From contig JBJLAO010000003.1 of NCBI GenBank assembly GCA_045568635.1, positions 620,001 through 684,000 of the forward strand: a stretch of DNA of 64,000 nt. The letters run 5' to 3'. The position numbers and the translations under genes are program-made. This document shows, piece after piece, positions 43,780 through 53,275 of this stretch (its first letter is position 1; the number at the start of each line of letters is the position of its first letter). This stretch comes from MedAcidi-G1 sp000817085 (GTDB taxonomy: Bacteria; Actinomycetota; Acidimicrobiia; Acidimicrobiales; MedAcidi-G1). The notes under the pieces are model-generated. The model did no database searches. It was given only the letters and a program-made list of their open reading frames with translations, and was not told the origin of the DNA.

Positions 43780-44792
43780 TTGTTTTTATAATGGTTGATC
43801 TGATTTGCGAGAATAGTGCAAGTAGATTTCAGAATTTGCGCCGTGGGATTGTCGGGAAGGTCTTTTAAAGATTGTTGAGCCTCGTTTGTGAAACTCAAGG
43901 CGGTTTCCACTGTCGAGACTATGGCTTCATCTGATCTTACAAGTTTTAAGGCTTCATCTCTTTTATCACTATTAATAGGATTACTTAACAGATCCTTTAA
44001 AACTTCACCATTTGTTCCTTTAAGGGCTCTAATAACTGGGAGAGTGTAAACGCCTTCTAACATGTCGTTTCCTGAAGGTTTGCCAAGCTCTTTTTCGCTC
44101 GCCATTACATCTAACAGGTCATCAACAATTTGAAAAGCGATTCCATAGAGATTACCGAATGTTGTTACTGCTTTGATCACATCTTCTGGATAGGCAGAAA
44201 CAATTGCTCCAACTTTTGCTGAAGCTGAAAGGAGGGCTCCGGTTTTACCTGAGATTGAAGACATGTATGCGTCCTCAGTTCTAGTTATATCGTATGCAGA
44301 ATTAACTTCACGAATCTGACCTTCACAGAGTGCCGCAATGGTTGAAGCGAGTAGACCAGCTACTTCAGCTCCAAGTCCAGCGGCGATTTCAGAGGCTCTA
44401 GCGAGTAGGTAGTCACCTCCAAGAATTGCTTCGTGATTACCCCACTCTTCATTTACACTTTTAACGTTCCTGCGAGTTTTAGCTCCATCCATAACATCAT
44501 CGTGGTAAAGAGAACCTTGATGTACCAGCTCGACGGCTACTCCTCCAAGAATTACTTCTCGGCTCGGAGCAACGGGTTTATCTTCAAGTATTTGAGAAGA
44601 TGCAATGGCAAGACTTGGTCTTATTCGCTTGCCCCCTGCATCAATTAGATGGCGTGAAAGTTTTGTGAGAAGGGGCTCGTCAGCCTTGACAGCTATTCTC
44701 AATTCTTCTTCTACTCTTGCTAAGGCACTTTCAATACCCGGCAAGTTAAGGAGTGTGTAGGAGTCTTCATTCACGTGCCGAGGATACGACAT
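43776..44792 (-). CDS. Trans-polyprenyl diphosphate synthase
   Basis: The enzyme condenses allylic diphosphates with IPP. The first aspartate-rich motif is D98-D99-x2-D102 (HDDVMDGAKTRR) and the second D224-D225-x2-D228 (QIVDDLLDVM). GGKRIRPSLAI and the following Lys/Arg IPP site are present; the length is 338 residues. Chain length cannot be fixed; a role in menaquinone side-chain synthesis is likely given the family. It is transcribed away from clpC. Confidence 0.92.
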   Translation of the reverse strand: MSYPRHVNEDSYTLLNLPGIESALARVEEELRIAVKADEPLLTKLSRHLIDAGGKRIRPSLAIASSQILEDKPVAPSREVILGGVAVELVHQGSLYHDDVMDGAKTRRNVKSVNEEWGNHEAILGGDYLLARASEIAAGLGAEVAGLLASTIAALCEGQIREVNSAYDITRTEDAYMSSISGKTGALLSASAKVGAIVSAYPEDVIKAVTTFGNLYGIAFQIVDDLLDVMASEKELGKPSGNDMLEGVYTLPVIRALKGTNGEVLKDLLSNPINSDKRDEALKLVRSDEAIVSTVETALSFTNEAQQSLKDLPDNPTAQILKSTCTILANQINHYKNN

Positions 44793-44916
44793 TTTTACCC
44801 CTTCTCGAAACTGCCAAATAAAGGTTATTCAAAATAGCTGTTTTCTTTATCGCTGTTACATTACAGAGGTAGGTACAATTAATTATCAATTAGTCTAATT
44901 TTCGGGAGATTACCAG

Positions 44917-47463
44917 TTGTTTGAACGGTTTACAGACAGAGCTCGTCGTGTGGTTGTATTAGCGCAAGAAGAAGCTCGTCTACTCAATCACAATTACATT
45001 GGCACTGAGCATATTTTACTCGGACTTATCCATGAGGGTGAGGGAGTGGCCGCTAAGGCACTTGAATCTTTAGGGATTTCACTTGAAGGAGTTCGTGGTC
45101 AAGTAGAGGAATTAATTGGACAAGGTGGAAGTTCTCCAAGCGGTCATATACCTTTTACACCTCGCGCTAAGAAAGTTTTAGAGTTGTCTTTAAGAGAAGC
45201 GCTTCAACTAGGCCATAACTACATTGGTACTGAGCATATACTTTTGGGTCTGATTCGTGAAGGAGAAGGGGTCGCAGCTCAAGTATTAGTTAAGTTGGGT
45301 GCAGATTTGTCTCGAGTCCGTCAACAGGTAATCCAACTTTTGTCGGGCTATGCCGGGTCAGGTGGTCCAATGGGAGCGGCCTCTGAGAAAGCTGGTGCTA
45401 CTTCTGGGGGCAGAGGAACAGAGTCACAGTCCGGTTCGCTTGTGCTCGATCAGTTTGGAAGAAATTTAACTCAGGCTGCAATAGAAAAGAAACTAGATCC
45501 AGTAATTGGCCGAAAGCGTGAACTGGAACGTGTCATGCAGATCTTGTCACGTCGAACGAAAAATAATCCAGTGCTGGTTGGAGAACCAGGAGTAGGTAAG
45601 ACAGCTATTGTTGAAGGTCTTGCCCAAATGGTTGCTGGAGGAGATATCCCAGAGACAATTCAAGGAAAGCAAATTTATACTCTGGACTTGGGTGCTTTAG
45701 TTGCAGGAAGCCGCTATCGAGGCGATTTTGAAGAACGCCTTAAAAAAGTTTTAAAAGAAATAAAAACAAGAGGCGATATTGTTTTGTTTATCGATGAAAT
45801 TCATACCTTGGTCGGAGCGGGTGCTGCAGAAGGTGCAATAGACGCAGCGTCGATTTTAAAACCCATGTTGGCTAGAGGTGAGCTGCAGACAATTGGCGCA
45901 ACCACTTTGGAAGAATACAGAAAACATATAGAAAAAGATGCTGCTTTAGAAAGACGTTTTCAACCAATAACTGTTGACGAGCCTGACGTTGCTCACACTA
46001 TTGAAATACTCAAAGGTTTAAGAGAGCGGTATGAATCGCATCATCGGGTCACGATTACTGATCAAGCGCTTATAGCGGCTGCTAATTTAGCTGATCGTTA
46101 TATCTCTGATCGCCATCTTCCTGACAAAGCAATTGACCTAATTGATGAGGCAGGTTCGCGCCTTCGTCTTAGGCGTATGAATACTCCAGATGATTTAAGA
46201 GAACTTGAAGTTGAATTAGCTGAAGTTGTCCAGCGTAAAAAAGCAGCTGTCGAATCTCAGGATTTTGAAGAAGCAGGAAACCTACGCGATCGTGAAAAGG
46301 AACTAATTTCGAGCAAGTCTGAACGAGAAGAAGAAATAAAATCATCAGGTGTAGATCTCTTTGATGAAGTGGACGAAGAGTGTATAGCAGAAGTTCTATC
46401 AGTATGGACTGGCATACCTGTTTATAAACTTACGGAGGAAGAAACTCAAAAACTACTCCATATGGAAGATGATCTTCATAAGCGAGTAATCGGTCAAGAG
46501 GATGCAATCCATGCAGTCAGCCAAGCGATTAGAAGAACCAGGGCAGGTCTAAAAGATCCGAAACGACCATCAGGTTCATTTGTTTTCCTTGGTCCTTCAG
46601 GAGTTGGTAAAACTGAATTAGCCAAAACTCTAGCCGAGTTTCTTTTTGGTGATGAGCAAGCCTTGATATCGCTTGACATGTCTGAATACATGGAAAAGCA
46701 CACGGTGAGTAGGCTATTGGGCTCACCTCCAGGCTACGTAGGGTATGACGAGGGTGGTCAGTTGACTGAGGCGGTGAGAAGGAAACCATTTTCTGTAGTT
46801 CTTTTTGATGAAGTTGAAAAAGCTCACCCTGATGTATTTAACACACTATTGCAGATACTTGAAGAAGGCAGATTGACAGATTCTCAAGGACGGTCAGTGG
46901 ACTTTAGAAATACTGTACTAATAATGACATCTAATTTGGGAACAGCAGATTTACGTAAGGCTAATTTAGGTTTCACAAAAGCTGATGAAGCTGTTAGCTA
47001 TGAGAGAATGAAAGAAAAAGTCCAAGATGCTCTAAAACTTCATTTCCGTCCAGAGTTTCTTAACCGAATTGATGAAACAATTGTTTTCCATGAATTGACT
47101 ATGGAAGAAGTAACAAGAATTGTTGATTTGATGATCAACCGCTTATCTAACCAATTATCTGGACAAGGAATGGGTTTGGAGTTGACTGATGAGGTTAAAC
47201 GTCACTTGGCCGAACATGGGTATGACCCAACATTGGGAGCTAGACCATTAAGACGAGCCATTCAAAGGCTTATAGAGGATCCACTTTCAGAACTCTTACT
47301 ACAAAAAGAATTTAAAGCAGGTGAAATTGTAATTGTGGACGTAGAAGATGTTCCAGAAGAGAGTGCAGATGACTCTACCCATGAAGGTAAGAAAGTAGTT
47401 TTCCGTTCAACGGCAGGATTTGAACCACCGACCATGGAGATGGTAACTGAGGGAGTTGAATAG
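44917..47463 (+). CDS. clpC: ATP-dependent Clp protease ATP-binding subunit ClpC
   Basis: This AAA+ unfoldase feeds ClpP. It has two N-terminal Clp repeats (FTDRARRVVVLAQEEA and FTPRAKKVLELSLREA), Walker A of domain 1 in GEPGVGKTAIVEG, a UVR motif in the middle region (RKKAAVESQDFEEAGNLRDRE), Walker A of domain 2 in GPSGVGKTELAK, and a C-terminal FRPEFLNRIDE. The length is 848 residues. The start is TTG 44917 behind TTCGGGAGATTA. The 124-base divergent gap upstream (44793-44916) has a TACAAT -10-like box at 44874 but no clear CIRCE or HAIR site. Confidence 0.96.
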   Translation: MFERFTDRARRVVVLAQEEARLLNHNYIGTEHILLGLIHEGEGVAAKALESLGISLEGVRGQVEELIGQGGSSPSGHIPFTPRAKKVLELSLREALQLGHNYIGTEHILLGLIREGEGVAAQVLVKLGADLSRVRQQVIQLLSGYAGSGGPMGAASEKAGATSGGRGTESQSGSLVLDQFGRNLTQAAIEKKLDPVIGRKRELERVMQILSRRTKNNPVLVGEPGVGKTAIVEGLAQMVAGGDIPETIQGKQIYTLDLGALVAGSRYRGDFEERLKKVLKEIKTRGDIVLFIDEIHTLVGAGAAEGAIDAASILKPMLARGELQTIGATTLEEYRKHIEKDAALERRFQPITVDEPDVAHTIEILKGLRERYESHHRVTITDQALIAAANLADRYISDRHLPDKAIDLIDEAGSRLRLRRMNTPDDLRELEVELAEVVQRKKAAVESQDFEEAGNLRDREKELISSKSEREEEIKSSGVDLFDEVDEECIAEVLSVWTGIPVYKLTEEETQKLLHMEDDLHKRVIGQEDAIHAVSQAIRRTRAGLKDPKRPSGSFVFLGPSGVGKTELAKTLAEFLFGDEQALISLDMSEYMEKHTVSRLLGSPPGYVGYDEGGQLTEAVRRKPFSVVLFDEVEKAHPDVFNTLLQILEEGRLTDSQGRSVDFRNTVLIMTSNLGTADLRKANLGFTKADEAVSYERMKEKVQDALKLHFRPEFLNRIDETIVFHELTMEEVTRIVDLMINRLSNQLSGQGMGLELTDEVKRHLAEHGYDPTLGARPLRRAIQRLIEDPLSELLLQKEFKAGEIVIVDVEDVPEESADDSTHEGKKVVFRSTAGFEPPTMEMVTEGVE

Positions 47464-47507
47464 AAATTTGTTGCTATTTTAGCTCCGTCAAGTAGTTACA
47501 TTTAGCT

Positions 47508-47536
47508 GATTTGCTAATGTTTAGAATTAGCAAATC
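47508..47536 (+). other. Strong hairpin downstream of clpC
   Basis: GATTTGCTAAT (47508-47518) is an exact complement of ATTAGCAAATC (47526-47536) with a 7-base loop. There is no T-run, so it may stabilise the clpC mRNA end, act as a factor-dependent terminator, or serve as an operator for the gene starting at 47551. Confidence 0.55.
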
Positions 47537-47550
47537 TCCTGAAATCTGAT

Positions 47551-49008
47551 ATGAAAAAATTTTTACTTCTGTTTATATTCACGTTTCTGGTCGCTGCGTG
47601 CAAAGTTGAAAGTTCTGTACTGGTAAATGTCGATGATGATGGAACAGGACGAGTCGAAGTTTCTGTTGAGCTTGATGATGCGGCAAGTCGCCTGATAGGA
47701 AATCTAGAAAAACAACTTCGAACAGAAGATCTAGTTTCTTCAGGTTGGAAAGTTTCCCTACTCGAGAATCTTAAAGAAGAATCTAAAACAGTAGTTTCAG
47801 CAACAAAATATTTTACAGGTGCAGATTCCTTGGTAAACGTTTTAGAGGAGATTGCGGGACCTTCAGTTTTTTCTGAAGTCAGCCTTTTGAGCGAAAAATC
47901 ATTTGCTAAAAAGAAGTGGACAATCGAGGGAAAGATCAATCTTTCAGAGGGGCTGTCGTTATTCTCTGATTCAGCTTTAGACGAATTATTGGGAGATAAT
48001 CTCTTTGGAAGAAGTCTTGAAGATCTTTCTTTTTTATCTGGGTGTGAAGATATTTGTGATCCTGCTAATTCTTTTCTTATAAATTTTTCAGTTTTGTTAC
48101 CTGGTAGCAAAGAAAATGATTCAAATAATGATGTATGGACAGTTCCTTTAGGCGATCAAACATCCACACCTTTTTCAACTTCTTCTACAGTCGATTACCC
48201 AAAACCAAAAGCCTGGAGAACGGTAGCGTACGTTTTTCTGGGTTCTGCTTTACTGTTTCTGTTATTTAGAGCTTTCAAGAGTTTAATCTCGCCTTCTGGG
48301 ACCAATAGAAATTTTGAAAATCCAAAGAAATTTAAAAAAACTTCAGAGATCATCGAAAATACAACAACTAAAGATCATCAAGAAACCGATACCACTGTCA
48401 AACTTGTCGTAGTTGGTGGTAAGGGTGTCATCTGGGACGGAGGAGCTGATCCTGAGGGGTTGTTAGTTCCTTTCGTAAGAGAAAATGGTGGATTAGTTGA
48501 TTCAGATGAAATAGCTGACCGCTATAGATCAGCGAGTTTGGGACAATTGAATTCTGAGGAATTTTGGGAAAGTGTGGGACTGCAAGGTGACCCAGATTTA
48601 ATCGATGATCAGTATTTGAAACTCGTACGACTTAGGCCTGATGCGCTGCCGTTTTTGGGTCAAATGAAAAGTCGTGGAATCCCAGTTGCCTGCATTACTA
48701 ATTCTGTTTTGTCATGGTCGCAGCAATTGCGTGAACGTCTGGGTGTTGAAGACCAGATTCAACACTGGATTGTCAGCGGGGAATACGGCGTTAGGAAACC
48801 GAGTAATTCTATATTTGAGGCTTTAAGACGTTTAACAGGTATTTCTTTTTCAAATATGCTTCTTGTTGATTCTGATATAGCTACGTTAGAGGCAGCCCGA
48901 GGTCTTGGAATGTCTACAGTCTTAATGCAAAGCCAGATGCCAATCCCAAGCGGTTTCTCTCACCCAAAAATCGAAGGTTTTGCTGAACTATTTGGGACAA
49001 AAAACTAA
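47551..49008 (+). CDS. Lipoprotein-transmembrane-HAD fusion protein
   Basis: The N terminus is a lipoprotein signal (hydrophobic run, then lipobox VAAC with Cys17). Residues 18-215 form an LppM-like extracytoplasmic domain (SSVLVNVDDDGTGRVEVSVELDD). A membrane helix follows at about 223-241 and a polar linker to about 283. Residues 284-485 resemble a cytoplasmic HAD hydrolase: ITNS (motif II), GVRKPSNSIFEAL (motif III Lys) and LLVDSDIATLEAARGLGM (motif IV). Motif I reads VVVGGKGVIWD where FDLGGVIWD is expected, so the nucleophile Asp seems lost. Two membrane anchors and an inactive HAD suggest a sensing or binding role. This is inference. Confidence 0.75.
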   Translation: MKKFLLLFIFTFLVAACKVESSVLVNVDDDGTGRVEVSVELDDAASRLIGNLEKQLRTEDLVSSGWKVSLLENLKEESKTVVSATKYFTGADSLVNVLEEIAGPSVFSEVSLLSEKSFAKKKWTIEGKINLSEGLSLFSDSALDELLGDNLFGRSLEDLSFLSGCEDICDPANSFLINFSVLLPGSKENDSNNDVWTVPLGDQTSTPFSTSSTVDYPKPKAWRTVAYVFLGSALLFLLFRAFKSLISPSGTNRNFENPKKFKKTSEIIENTTTKDHQETDTTVKLVVVGGKGVIWDGGADPEGLLVPFVRENGGLVDSDEIADRYRSASLGQLNSEEFWESVGLQGDPDLIDDQYLKLVRLRPDALPFLGQMKSRGIPVACITNSVLSWSQQLRERLGVEDQIQHWIVSGEYGVRKPSNSIFEALRRLTGISFSNMLLVDSDIATLEAARGLGMSTVLMQSQMPIPSGFSHPKIEGFAELFGTKN

Positions 49009-49036
49009 TTCTTTTTATAACTAATAGGATTAGTGC

Positions 49037-49699
49037 ATGAAAATGACGCTTCCCTCAGGGACTAATGCGGTAATTGAAAAACCTGTTTCCAATCGGAGAG
49101 AACAGGGTCTTGTTATCATTCCAGATGTTATGGGTCTGAGGCCGTTGTTTCATGACATGGTCAAACGTCTAGCGATTGAATGGGATATACCAGTTTGTTC
49201 TTTTGAGCTTTATCCGGGGTCAGAGCACTTAAACGTAGAAGAAAGACTTGAAACGGCTTCAAGATTAGAAGATGCCCGAGTGATAGGCGACGCAATAGAA
49301 GCCGCCGACGCAACCCAGAGCGAACAAGTTGGGATTTTGGGATTTTGTATGGGAGGTATGTATACATTGAAAACTGTTTCTTCCCAGAGGTTTTCTAAGC
49401 ATTGTTCTTTTTATGGGATGATCAGGGTGCCGAAAGCCTGGAAATCCGAAAGTCAGTCAGAGCCTATGGATTGTTTGCGAGAAGGTGATGCTGATTCTGT
49501 ATTAGCGATTGTTGGCAGTGAGGACACCTGGACCCCAAAAGAAGATGTAAATCTTTTGTCAGCAAGCGGAGTTACAGTTATCAGTTACAAAGAAGCTGAC
49601 CATGGATTTGTACATGATTCATCTAGACCTGCCCATCGGCCACTAGATGCTGAAGATGCATGGATGAAGGCAAAAAGTTGGGTATTGGGCAGCAGCTAA
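49037..49699 (+). CDS. Dienelactone hydrolase family protein
   Basis: This alpha/beta hydrolase has nucleophile C104 in GFCMGG, the Asp in GSEDTWTP (near 158) and the His in DHGFVHDSSRPA (near 191), the Cys-Asp-His triad of dienelactone hydrolases. The length is 220 residues. IPDVMGLRPLFHDM near 28 is the family's oxyanion region. The stop overlaps the convergent crp stop by 4 nt (CTAA, 49696-49699). The substrate is unknown. Confidence 0.88.
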   Translation: MKMTLPSGTNAVIEKPVSNRREQGLVIIPDVMGLRPLFHDMVKRLAIEWDIPVCSFELYPGSEHLNVEERLETASRLEDARVIGDAIEAADATQSEQVGILGFCMGGMYTLKTVSSQRFSKHCSFYGMIRVPKAWKSESQSEPMDCLREGDADSVLAIVGSEDTWTPKEDVNLLSASGVTVISYKEADHGFVHDSSRPAHRPLDAEDAWMKAKSWVLGSS

Positions 49700-50367
49700 C
49701 GTGAGCGTATCGTAAGTTGTTCTCGGTTAGTAATTCTGTATGTGCGATCGAATTGTTCGATCCATCCGAGTTTAATAAATGATGCTATAGCTTTATTAAC
49801 TCTCTCTCTCGATGCTCCAACCATTCCAGCCAACTCTTCTTGAGTTACCGGCAAGGAAAATTCATCTTCATTATCAGAAATTTCAAGAAGTCTTTTTGCT
49901 GTTCTTCCAGTCACATCTAGAAAAACAGAATCTGCTAAAACTTCATCCATATTCCTCAAACGGTCTACAAGCATTGTCACGACCTTCCAAAGTTGAGAAG
50001 GGTCTTTTTCATAGATTTTCTTAATGGGTTCAAAAGGCACTTCGATCACACACGACTCTTCTAGAGCTCGAGCTTCTGCTGATCTTCCTCTGTCGTCAAA
50101 TAAACCCATTTCTCCGAAAAGATCACCATTTTCCATAAGAGCCACGACTGATTCTTTACCTATGAATGATTTATTTACTATGGCTATTCGGCCTGAGTCG
50201 ACAAGAAAAAGAGAATCTGGTTTATCATTTTCGCGGAATAAGACATCTCCTCTTAGAAGGTCTCTTTTGTTTGATGCTTTTACAATTATTTCAAGTTCTT
50301 TTTCTTCTAACTCAGCAAAAAGCATTGATTCAGCAAAAAGGGTGTGATCTATCATTTCATAAGTCAT
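49696..50367 (-). CDS. Crp/Fnr-family transcription regulator
   Basis: A cyclic-nucleotide-binding domain spans about residues 10-125 (LRGDVLFRENDKPDSLFLVDSGRI, NGDLFGEMGLFDD) and a winged helix lies at about 150-215 (TQEELAGMVGASRERVNKAIASF). The length is 223 residues, close to actinobacterial Crp-like global regulators. The phosphate-cassette region reads GEMGLFDDRGRSAEARALE, consistent with cNMP binding. It is divergent from ispD across 71 bases. Confidence 0.9.
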   Translation of the reverse strand: MTYEMIDHTLFAESMLFAELEEKELEIIVKASNKRDLLRGDVLFRENDKPDSLFLVDSGRIAIVNKSFIGKESVVALMENGDLFGEMGLFDDRGRSAEARALEESCVIEVPFEPIKKIYEKDPSQLWKVVTMLVDRLRNMDEVLADSVFLDVTGRTAKRLLEISDNEDEFSLPVTQEELAGMVGASRERVNKAIASFIKLGWIEQFDRTYRITNREQLTIRSR

Positions 50368-50438
50368 GCTAATACCTAGAAACTATTTAGATGCAGCGAG
50401 GAACTTGTTAATTTTTTTTCAGCTATAAAGGATCGGAT

Positions 50439-51089
50439 ATGAAAATTTGGACAGTTTTAGTGGCTGCGGGTGAAGGACAGCGTTTTGGGAGTAAAAAACA
50501 GTTAGCAGAACTCGGAGGAATGCCAGTTCTGCTTCATTCAACTATTAACGCTTCTTCTGTATCTGATGGAGTTGTGATTGTAACCTCGGGAGAAGACATT
50601 GAATTTGTGGAAAGTTGTCTTAAAAGTATTAATCAAGTTCATGAAGTAGTGCAAGGAGGGACTAGTAGATCTGAATCTGTCAGATGTGGCCTGAAGAAGG
50701 TACCGGATGATTCCGAGATAGTGATCGTGCACGATGGTGCGCGGCCTCTTGCTTCTCAAGAATTGTTTGAATCGGTTGTTGAAAAAATAAAAAATGGAGC
50801 TGAAGCAGCAGTACCTGTAGTGCCAATAGCTGATTCACTGAGGTCTATTAATGGTGAACAAATAAATAGAGATGAAGTGCTCGTTGTTCAGACTCCGCAG
50901 GCTTTTACTGCATCTTTGCTACGTAAAGCTTATTTAAGTGGTGAAGATGCTACAGATGACTCTTCATTGGTCGAATCAGTAGGTGGAATAATTGATTTTG
51001 TCGATGGCGATGCAAGTAATTTAAAGATTACAGTTAGCTCAGATTTGCTAATTGCTGAACAGTTTCTACTCACCGAAAAATTCAATTAA
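50439..51089 (+). CDS. ispD: 2-C-methyl-D-erythritol 4-phosphate cytidylyltransferase
   Basis: IspD attaches CMP to MEP in the non-mevalonate isoprenoid pathway. The CTP site is VAAGEGQRFGSKKQLAEL at the N terminus, with VIVHDGARPL near 93 and VQTPQAF near 147. The length is 216 residues. ispF, two steps later in the pathway, follows after 10 bases. Confidence 0.95.
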   Translation: MKIWTVLVAAGEGQRFGSKKQLAELGGMPVLLHSTINASSVSDGVVIVTSGEDIEFVESCLKSINQVHEVVQGGTSRSESVRCGLKKVPDDSEIVIVHDGARPLASQELFESVVEKIKNGAEAAVPVVPIADSLRSINGEQINRDEVLVVQTPQAFTASLLRKAYLSGEDATDDSSLVESVGGIIDFVDGDASNLKITVSSDLLIAEQFLLTEKFN

Positions 51090-51099
51090 AGAAGGGGTT

Positions 51100-51576
51100 A
51101 TGTCTACTTTTAGAATAGGGCAGGGTTTCGATGTTCATCCTTTTTCTGAAGATCCTGAACGTACGCTGATTATAGGTGGGGAAACCCTACCCGGTCCAGG
51201 TTTAGATGGACACAGCGATGCGGATTTGTTAGCTCACGCAACGGCTGACGCATTATTGGGAGCCGCAGGTCTGGATGATATCGGTCAGCAGTTTCCTGAT
51301 ACAGATTCCTCTTTTTCAAATGCAAACAGTATGGACTTGCTTAAAAATGTTGTCCAGTTGCTGAAGGATGAAGGTTGGGAAGTATGCAACGTAGATTGCA
51401 ACGTGATTTTAGAAGAACCTAAATTGTCGTTGTACAAGAACAACATTCAAGACCGAATGTCGAAACTTTTGGATGCTCCTGTCGCAGTTAAAGGTCGCAG
51501 CTCTGAAGGTATGGGCTTTATAGGGAAAAAGGAAGGAGCTGCTTGTTTAGTAGTTGCTCTCATTTCTAAGTCATGA
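51100..51576 (+). CDS. ispF: 2-C-methyl-D-erythritol 2,4-cyclodiphosphate synthase
   Basis: IspF forms the cyclic diphosphate of the MEP pathway. Metal ligands lie in GFDVHPF (near 8-14) and GHSDADLLAHATADALLGAAGLDDIGQQFPDTD (near 39). The length is 158 residues from ATG 51100, which follows AAGAAGGGG; the frame is open upstream inside ispD but the family start is here. It overlaps rlmB by 4 nt. Confidence 0.96.
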   Translation: MSTFRIGQGFDVHPFSEDPERTLIIGGETLPGPGLDGHSDADLLAHATADALLGAAGLDDIGQQFPDTDSSFSNANSMDLLKNVVQLLKDEGWEVCNVDCNVILEEPKLSLYKNNIQDRMSKLLDAPVAVKGRSSEGMGFIGKKEGAACLVVALISKS

Positions 51577-52406
51577 GTAATAATTACAAGCGTAAAGGCA
51601 GTCCGAAAGGCAGTAAAGGCCAGAGAGGTACCACGCCTTTACGACAGCGTAGACCTCAACAAAATATTTTATCAGGAGACCAAGTCGAAGGCAGGCAAGC
51701 TGTGAGGGAGTTACTTATCACAGGAACTCGTAAGACCCGTGAGGTTTTCTTAGCTGGAGATCTTGATGATGCGCCAATACTCGATGACATTATTGATTTA
51801 GCTGACGAAGCAAAAGTACCAATAAAAGAAATTCCCCGGGGACGTTTTGAATCAATGGCTAAAACAGAATCTCCGCAAGGGGTTATTGCCCTAGCTGCAC
51901 CTTTACCGAATTATGAAATAGAAGAATTAATTGAACCGAAAGCAAGTGATCCAAAACCTTTTTTACTCGTTGTAGATGGAGTTACTGATCCTGGAAATCT
52001 GGGAGCTATTTTACGATCGGCCGAATGCGCCGGGGTTACTGGAGTGGTACTTCCGCGACACCGTTCGGCCAGAGTAACTCCGGCAGTAACTAAGACCTCA
52101 GCAGGAGCGATTGAGCATCTTAGAATTGCTACAGCAGGCGGTATACCAGCAGCACTTGGACGTCTTAGAGACTCAGGAATCTGGATAGTAGGTTTGGATG
52201 CCGGAGGTTCGACACCTCTTTATGATTTAAAAATTGCAGATCAACCAATTGCATTGGTTTTGGGTTCAGAAGGGCGTGGCTTATCAAGATTAACTAGAGA
52301 GCGTTGTGATGAATTAGTTCATATACCTCTTCAAGGAGTTCTATCTTCGCTGAATGTTTCTACAGCGGCAGCTATCGCTGCTTTTGAAGTATCACGACAC
52401 CGTTAG
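51573..52406 (+). CDS. rlmB: 23S rRNA (guanosine-2'-O)-methyltransferase RlmB-type (SpoU)
   Basis: This SPOUT-family 2'-O-methyltransferase has an N-terminal basic region, the SpoU substrate-binding domain (EGRQAVRELLITGTRKTREVFL), then motif 1 DGVTDPGNLGAILRSAECAG, motif 2 LVLGSEGRGLSRL and motif 3 IPLQGVLSSLNVSTAAAIAAFE, which form the knot. The length is 277 residues. The ispD-ispF-rlmB order is common in actinobacteria. Site specificity (G2251) is inferred. Confidence 0.92.
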   Translation: MSNNYKRKGSPKGSKGQRGTTPLRQRRPQQNILSGDQVEGRQAVRELLITGTRKTREVFLAGDLDDAPILDDIIDLADEAKVPIKEIPRGRFESMAKTESPQGVIALAAPLPNYEIEELIEPKASDPKPFLLVVDGVTDPGNLGAILRSAECAGVTGVVLPRHRSARVTPAVTKTSAGAIEHLRIATAGGIPAALGRLRDSGIWIVGLDAGGSTPLYDLKIADQPIALVLGSEGRGLSRLTRERCDELVHIPLQGVLSSLNVSTAAAIAAFEVSRHR

Positions 52407-52412
52407 TTATTG

Positions 52413-52486
52413 AGCCCGAGATCGGATTCGAACCGATGACCTGCCGCTTACAAGGCGGCTGCTCTGGCCAACTGAGCTACTCGGGC
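52413..52486 (-). tRNA. tRNA-Thr(UGU)
   Basis: On the minus strand the acceptor GCCCGAG/CTCGGGC, D arm, anticodon stem GCCGC/GCGGC with loop CTTGTAA (anticodon TGT, reads ACA), T arm ATCGG-TTCGAAT-CCGAT and discriminator T are all present. CCA is not encoded. The 160 bases to the next gene (52487-52646) show no clear gene; a 33-codon frame from 52535 is judged noise. Confidence 0.95.
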
Positions 52487-52646
52487 GCTTATTGATCTAG
52501 AGCTAAGTTAGCAAACTATCAGGGGGTACTTGATTATGATCCTTTATCGGAGGATGATTTGGTATAGATTTACTTGCAAGAGAGAAGAGAATGGTGATTA
52601 TAAAAAGTCATACCCGGCAGCCGTATGCAGTTAATAAAGGCAGACA

Positions 52647-53273
52647 ATGAGTTTTCAATCACCGTTGGGTGGAAAGGGTATAGCACCCAGTAACACATCT
52701 GCCGCCCCTAGAGCCTTTTTACTAATTTTTGTAGCAGTTGTTCTTGGTGTCGTAATTTTATGGAAAGGTTTGGATGACGACCCACAGAGAGCCAGTTCTG
52801 ATGCTTTGAGCTCATCTGGCCAAATGACACAGATTGCAGATGAACAACCTGCTGATTTGCCGCCCTTGAATGTTCCAGAAATTGCAACAACTACTGTTGT
52901 AGCGGTCGAGACAACAACCACAACAAGTCCACCTCCTTTACCAACTAGACCACCCAGTGACGTAAAGGTTCTTGTATTAAATGGTTCTGGAGTAGGCGGA
53001 GCTGCAGGAGCAGTTACAAATCTGCTTAAACCCCATGGATATACAACTTTGTCACCCGCTAATGGAAACAAAGACGAAAAGTCTTGGATTTATTACAAAC
53101 CTGAATTCTCACCTGACGCAAAAGGTGTAACGGATATTCTTGGGATAATGCCAGACTTGCTTACTTCTTTTCCAACTAATGGATTACCTGTACCCGAAGG
53201 AAGCATTGATAGAGTTTCAACTGCAAATGTAATCGTATTTTTGGGATCTGATAAAGAGATTTACGGTTCATAA
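52647..53273 (+). CDS. Membrane-anchored LytR_C (LytR/CpsA/Psr C-terminal) domain protein
   Basis: The 208-residue protein has one membrane helix at about 22-42 (AFLLIFVAVVLGVVIL), a Thr/Pro-rich extracellular linker (VETTTTTSPPPLPTRPP near 90-106) and a LytR_C domain starting KVLVLNGSGVGGAAG near 110. Such stand-alone LytR_C proteins are common in actinobacteria and are thought to act at the cell wall. It abuts the glycerate kinase gene by 2 bases. Confidence 0.85.
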   Translation: MSFQSPLGGKGIAPSNTSAAPRAFLLIFVAVVLGVVILWKGLDDDPQRASSDALSSSGQMTQIADEQPADLPPLNVPEIATTTVVAVETTTTTSPPPLPTRPPSDVKVLVLNGSGVGGAAGAVTNLLKPHGYTTLSPANGNKDEKSWIYYKPEFSPDAKGVTDILGIMPDLLTSFPTNGLPVPEGSIDRVSTANVIVFLGSDKEIYGS

Positions 53274-53275
53274 AA

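Noticed and set aside
47514..48110. 198-codon minus-strand frame opposite the lipoprotein-HAD gene
   Set aside because: The sense frame has a lipobox, a membrane helix and HAD motifs; the antisense product is Ser/Arg-rich low complexity with no motif.
52535..52633. Possible 32-residue peptide gene between tRNA-Thr and the LytR_C gene
   Set aside because: Short, no ribosome binding site, no hydrophobic or conserved pattern, and the region is more likely a promoter leader.
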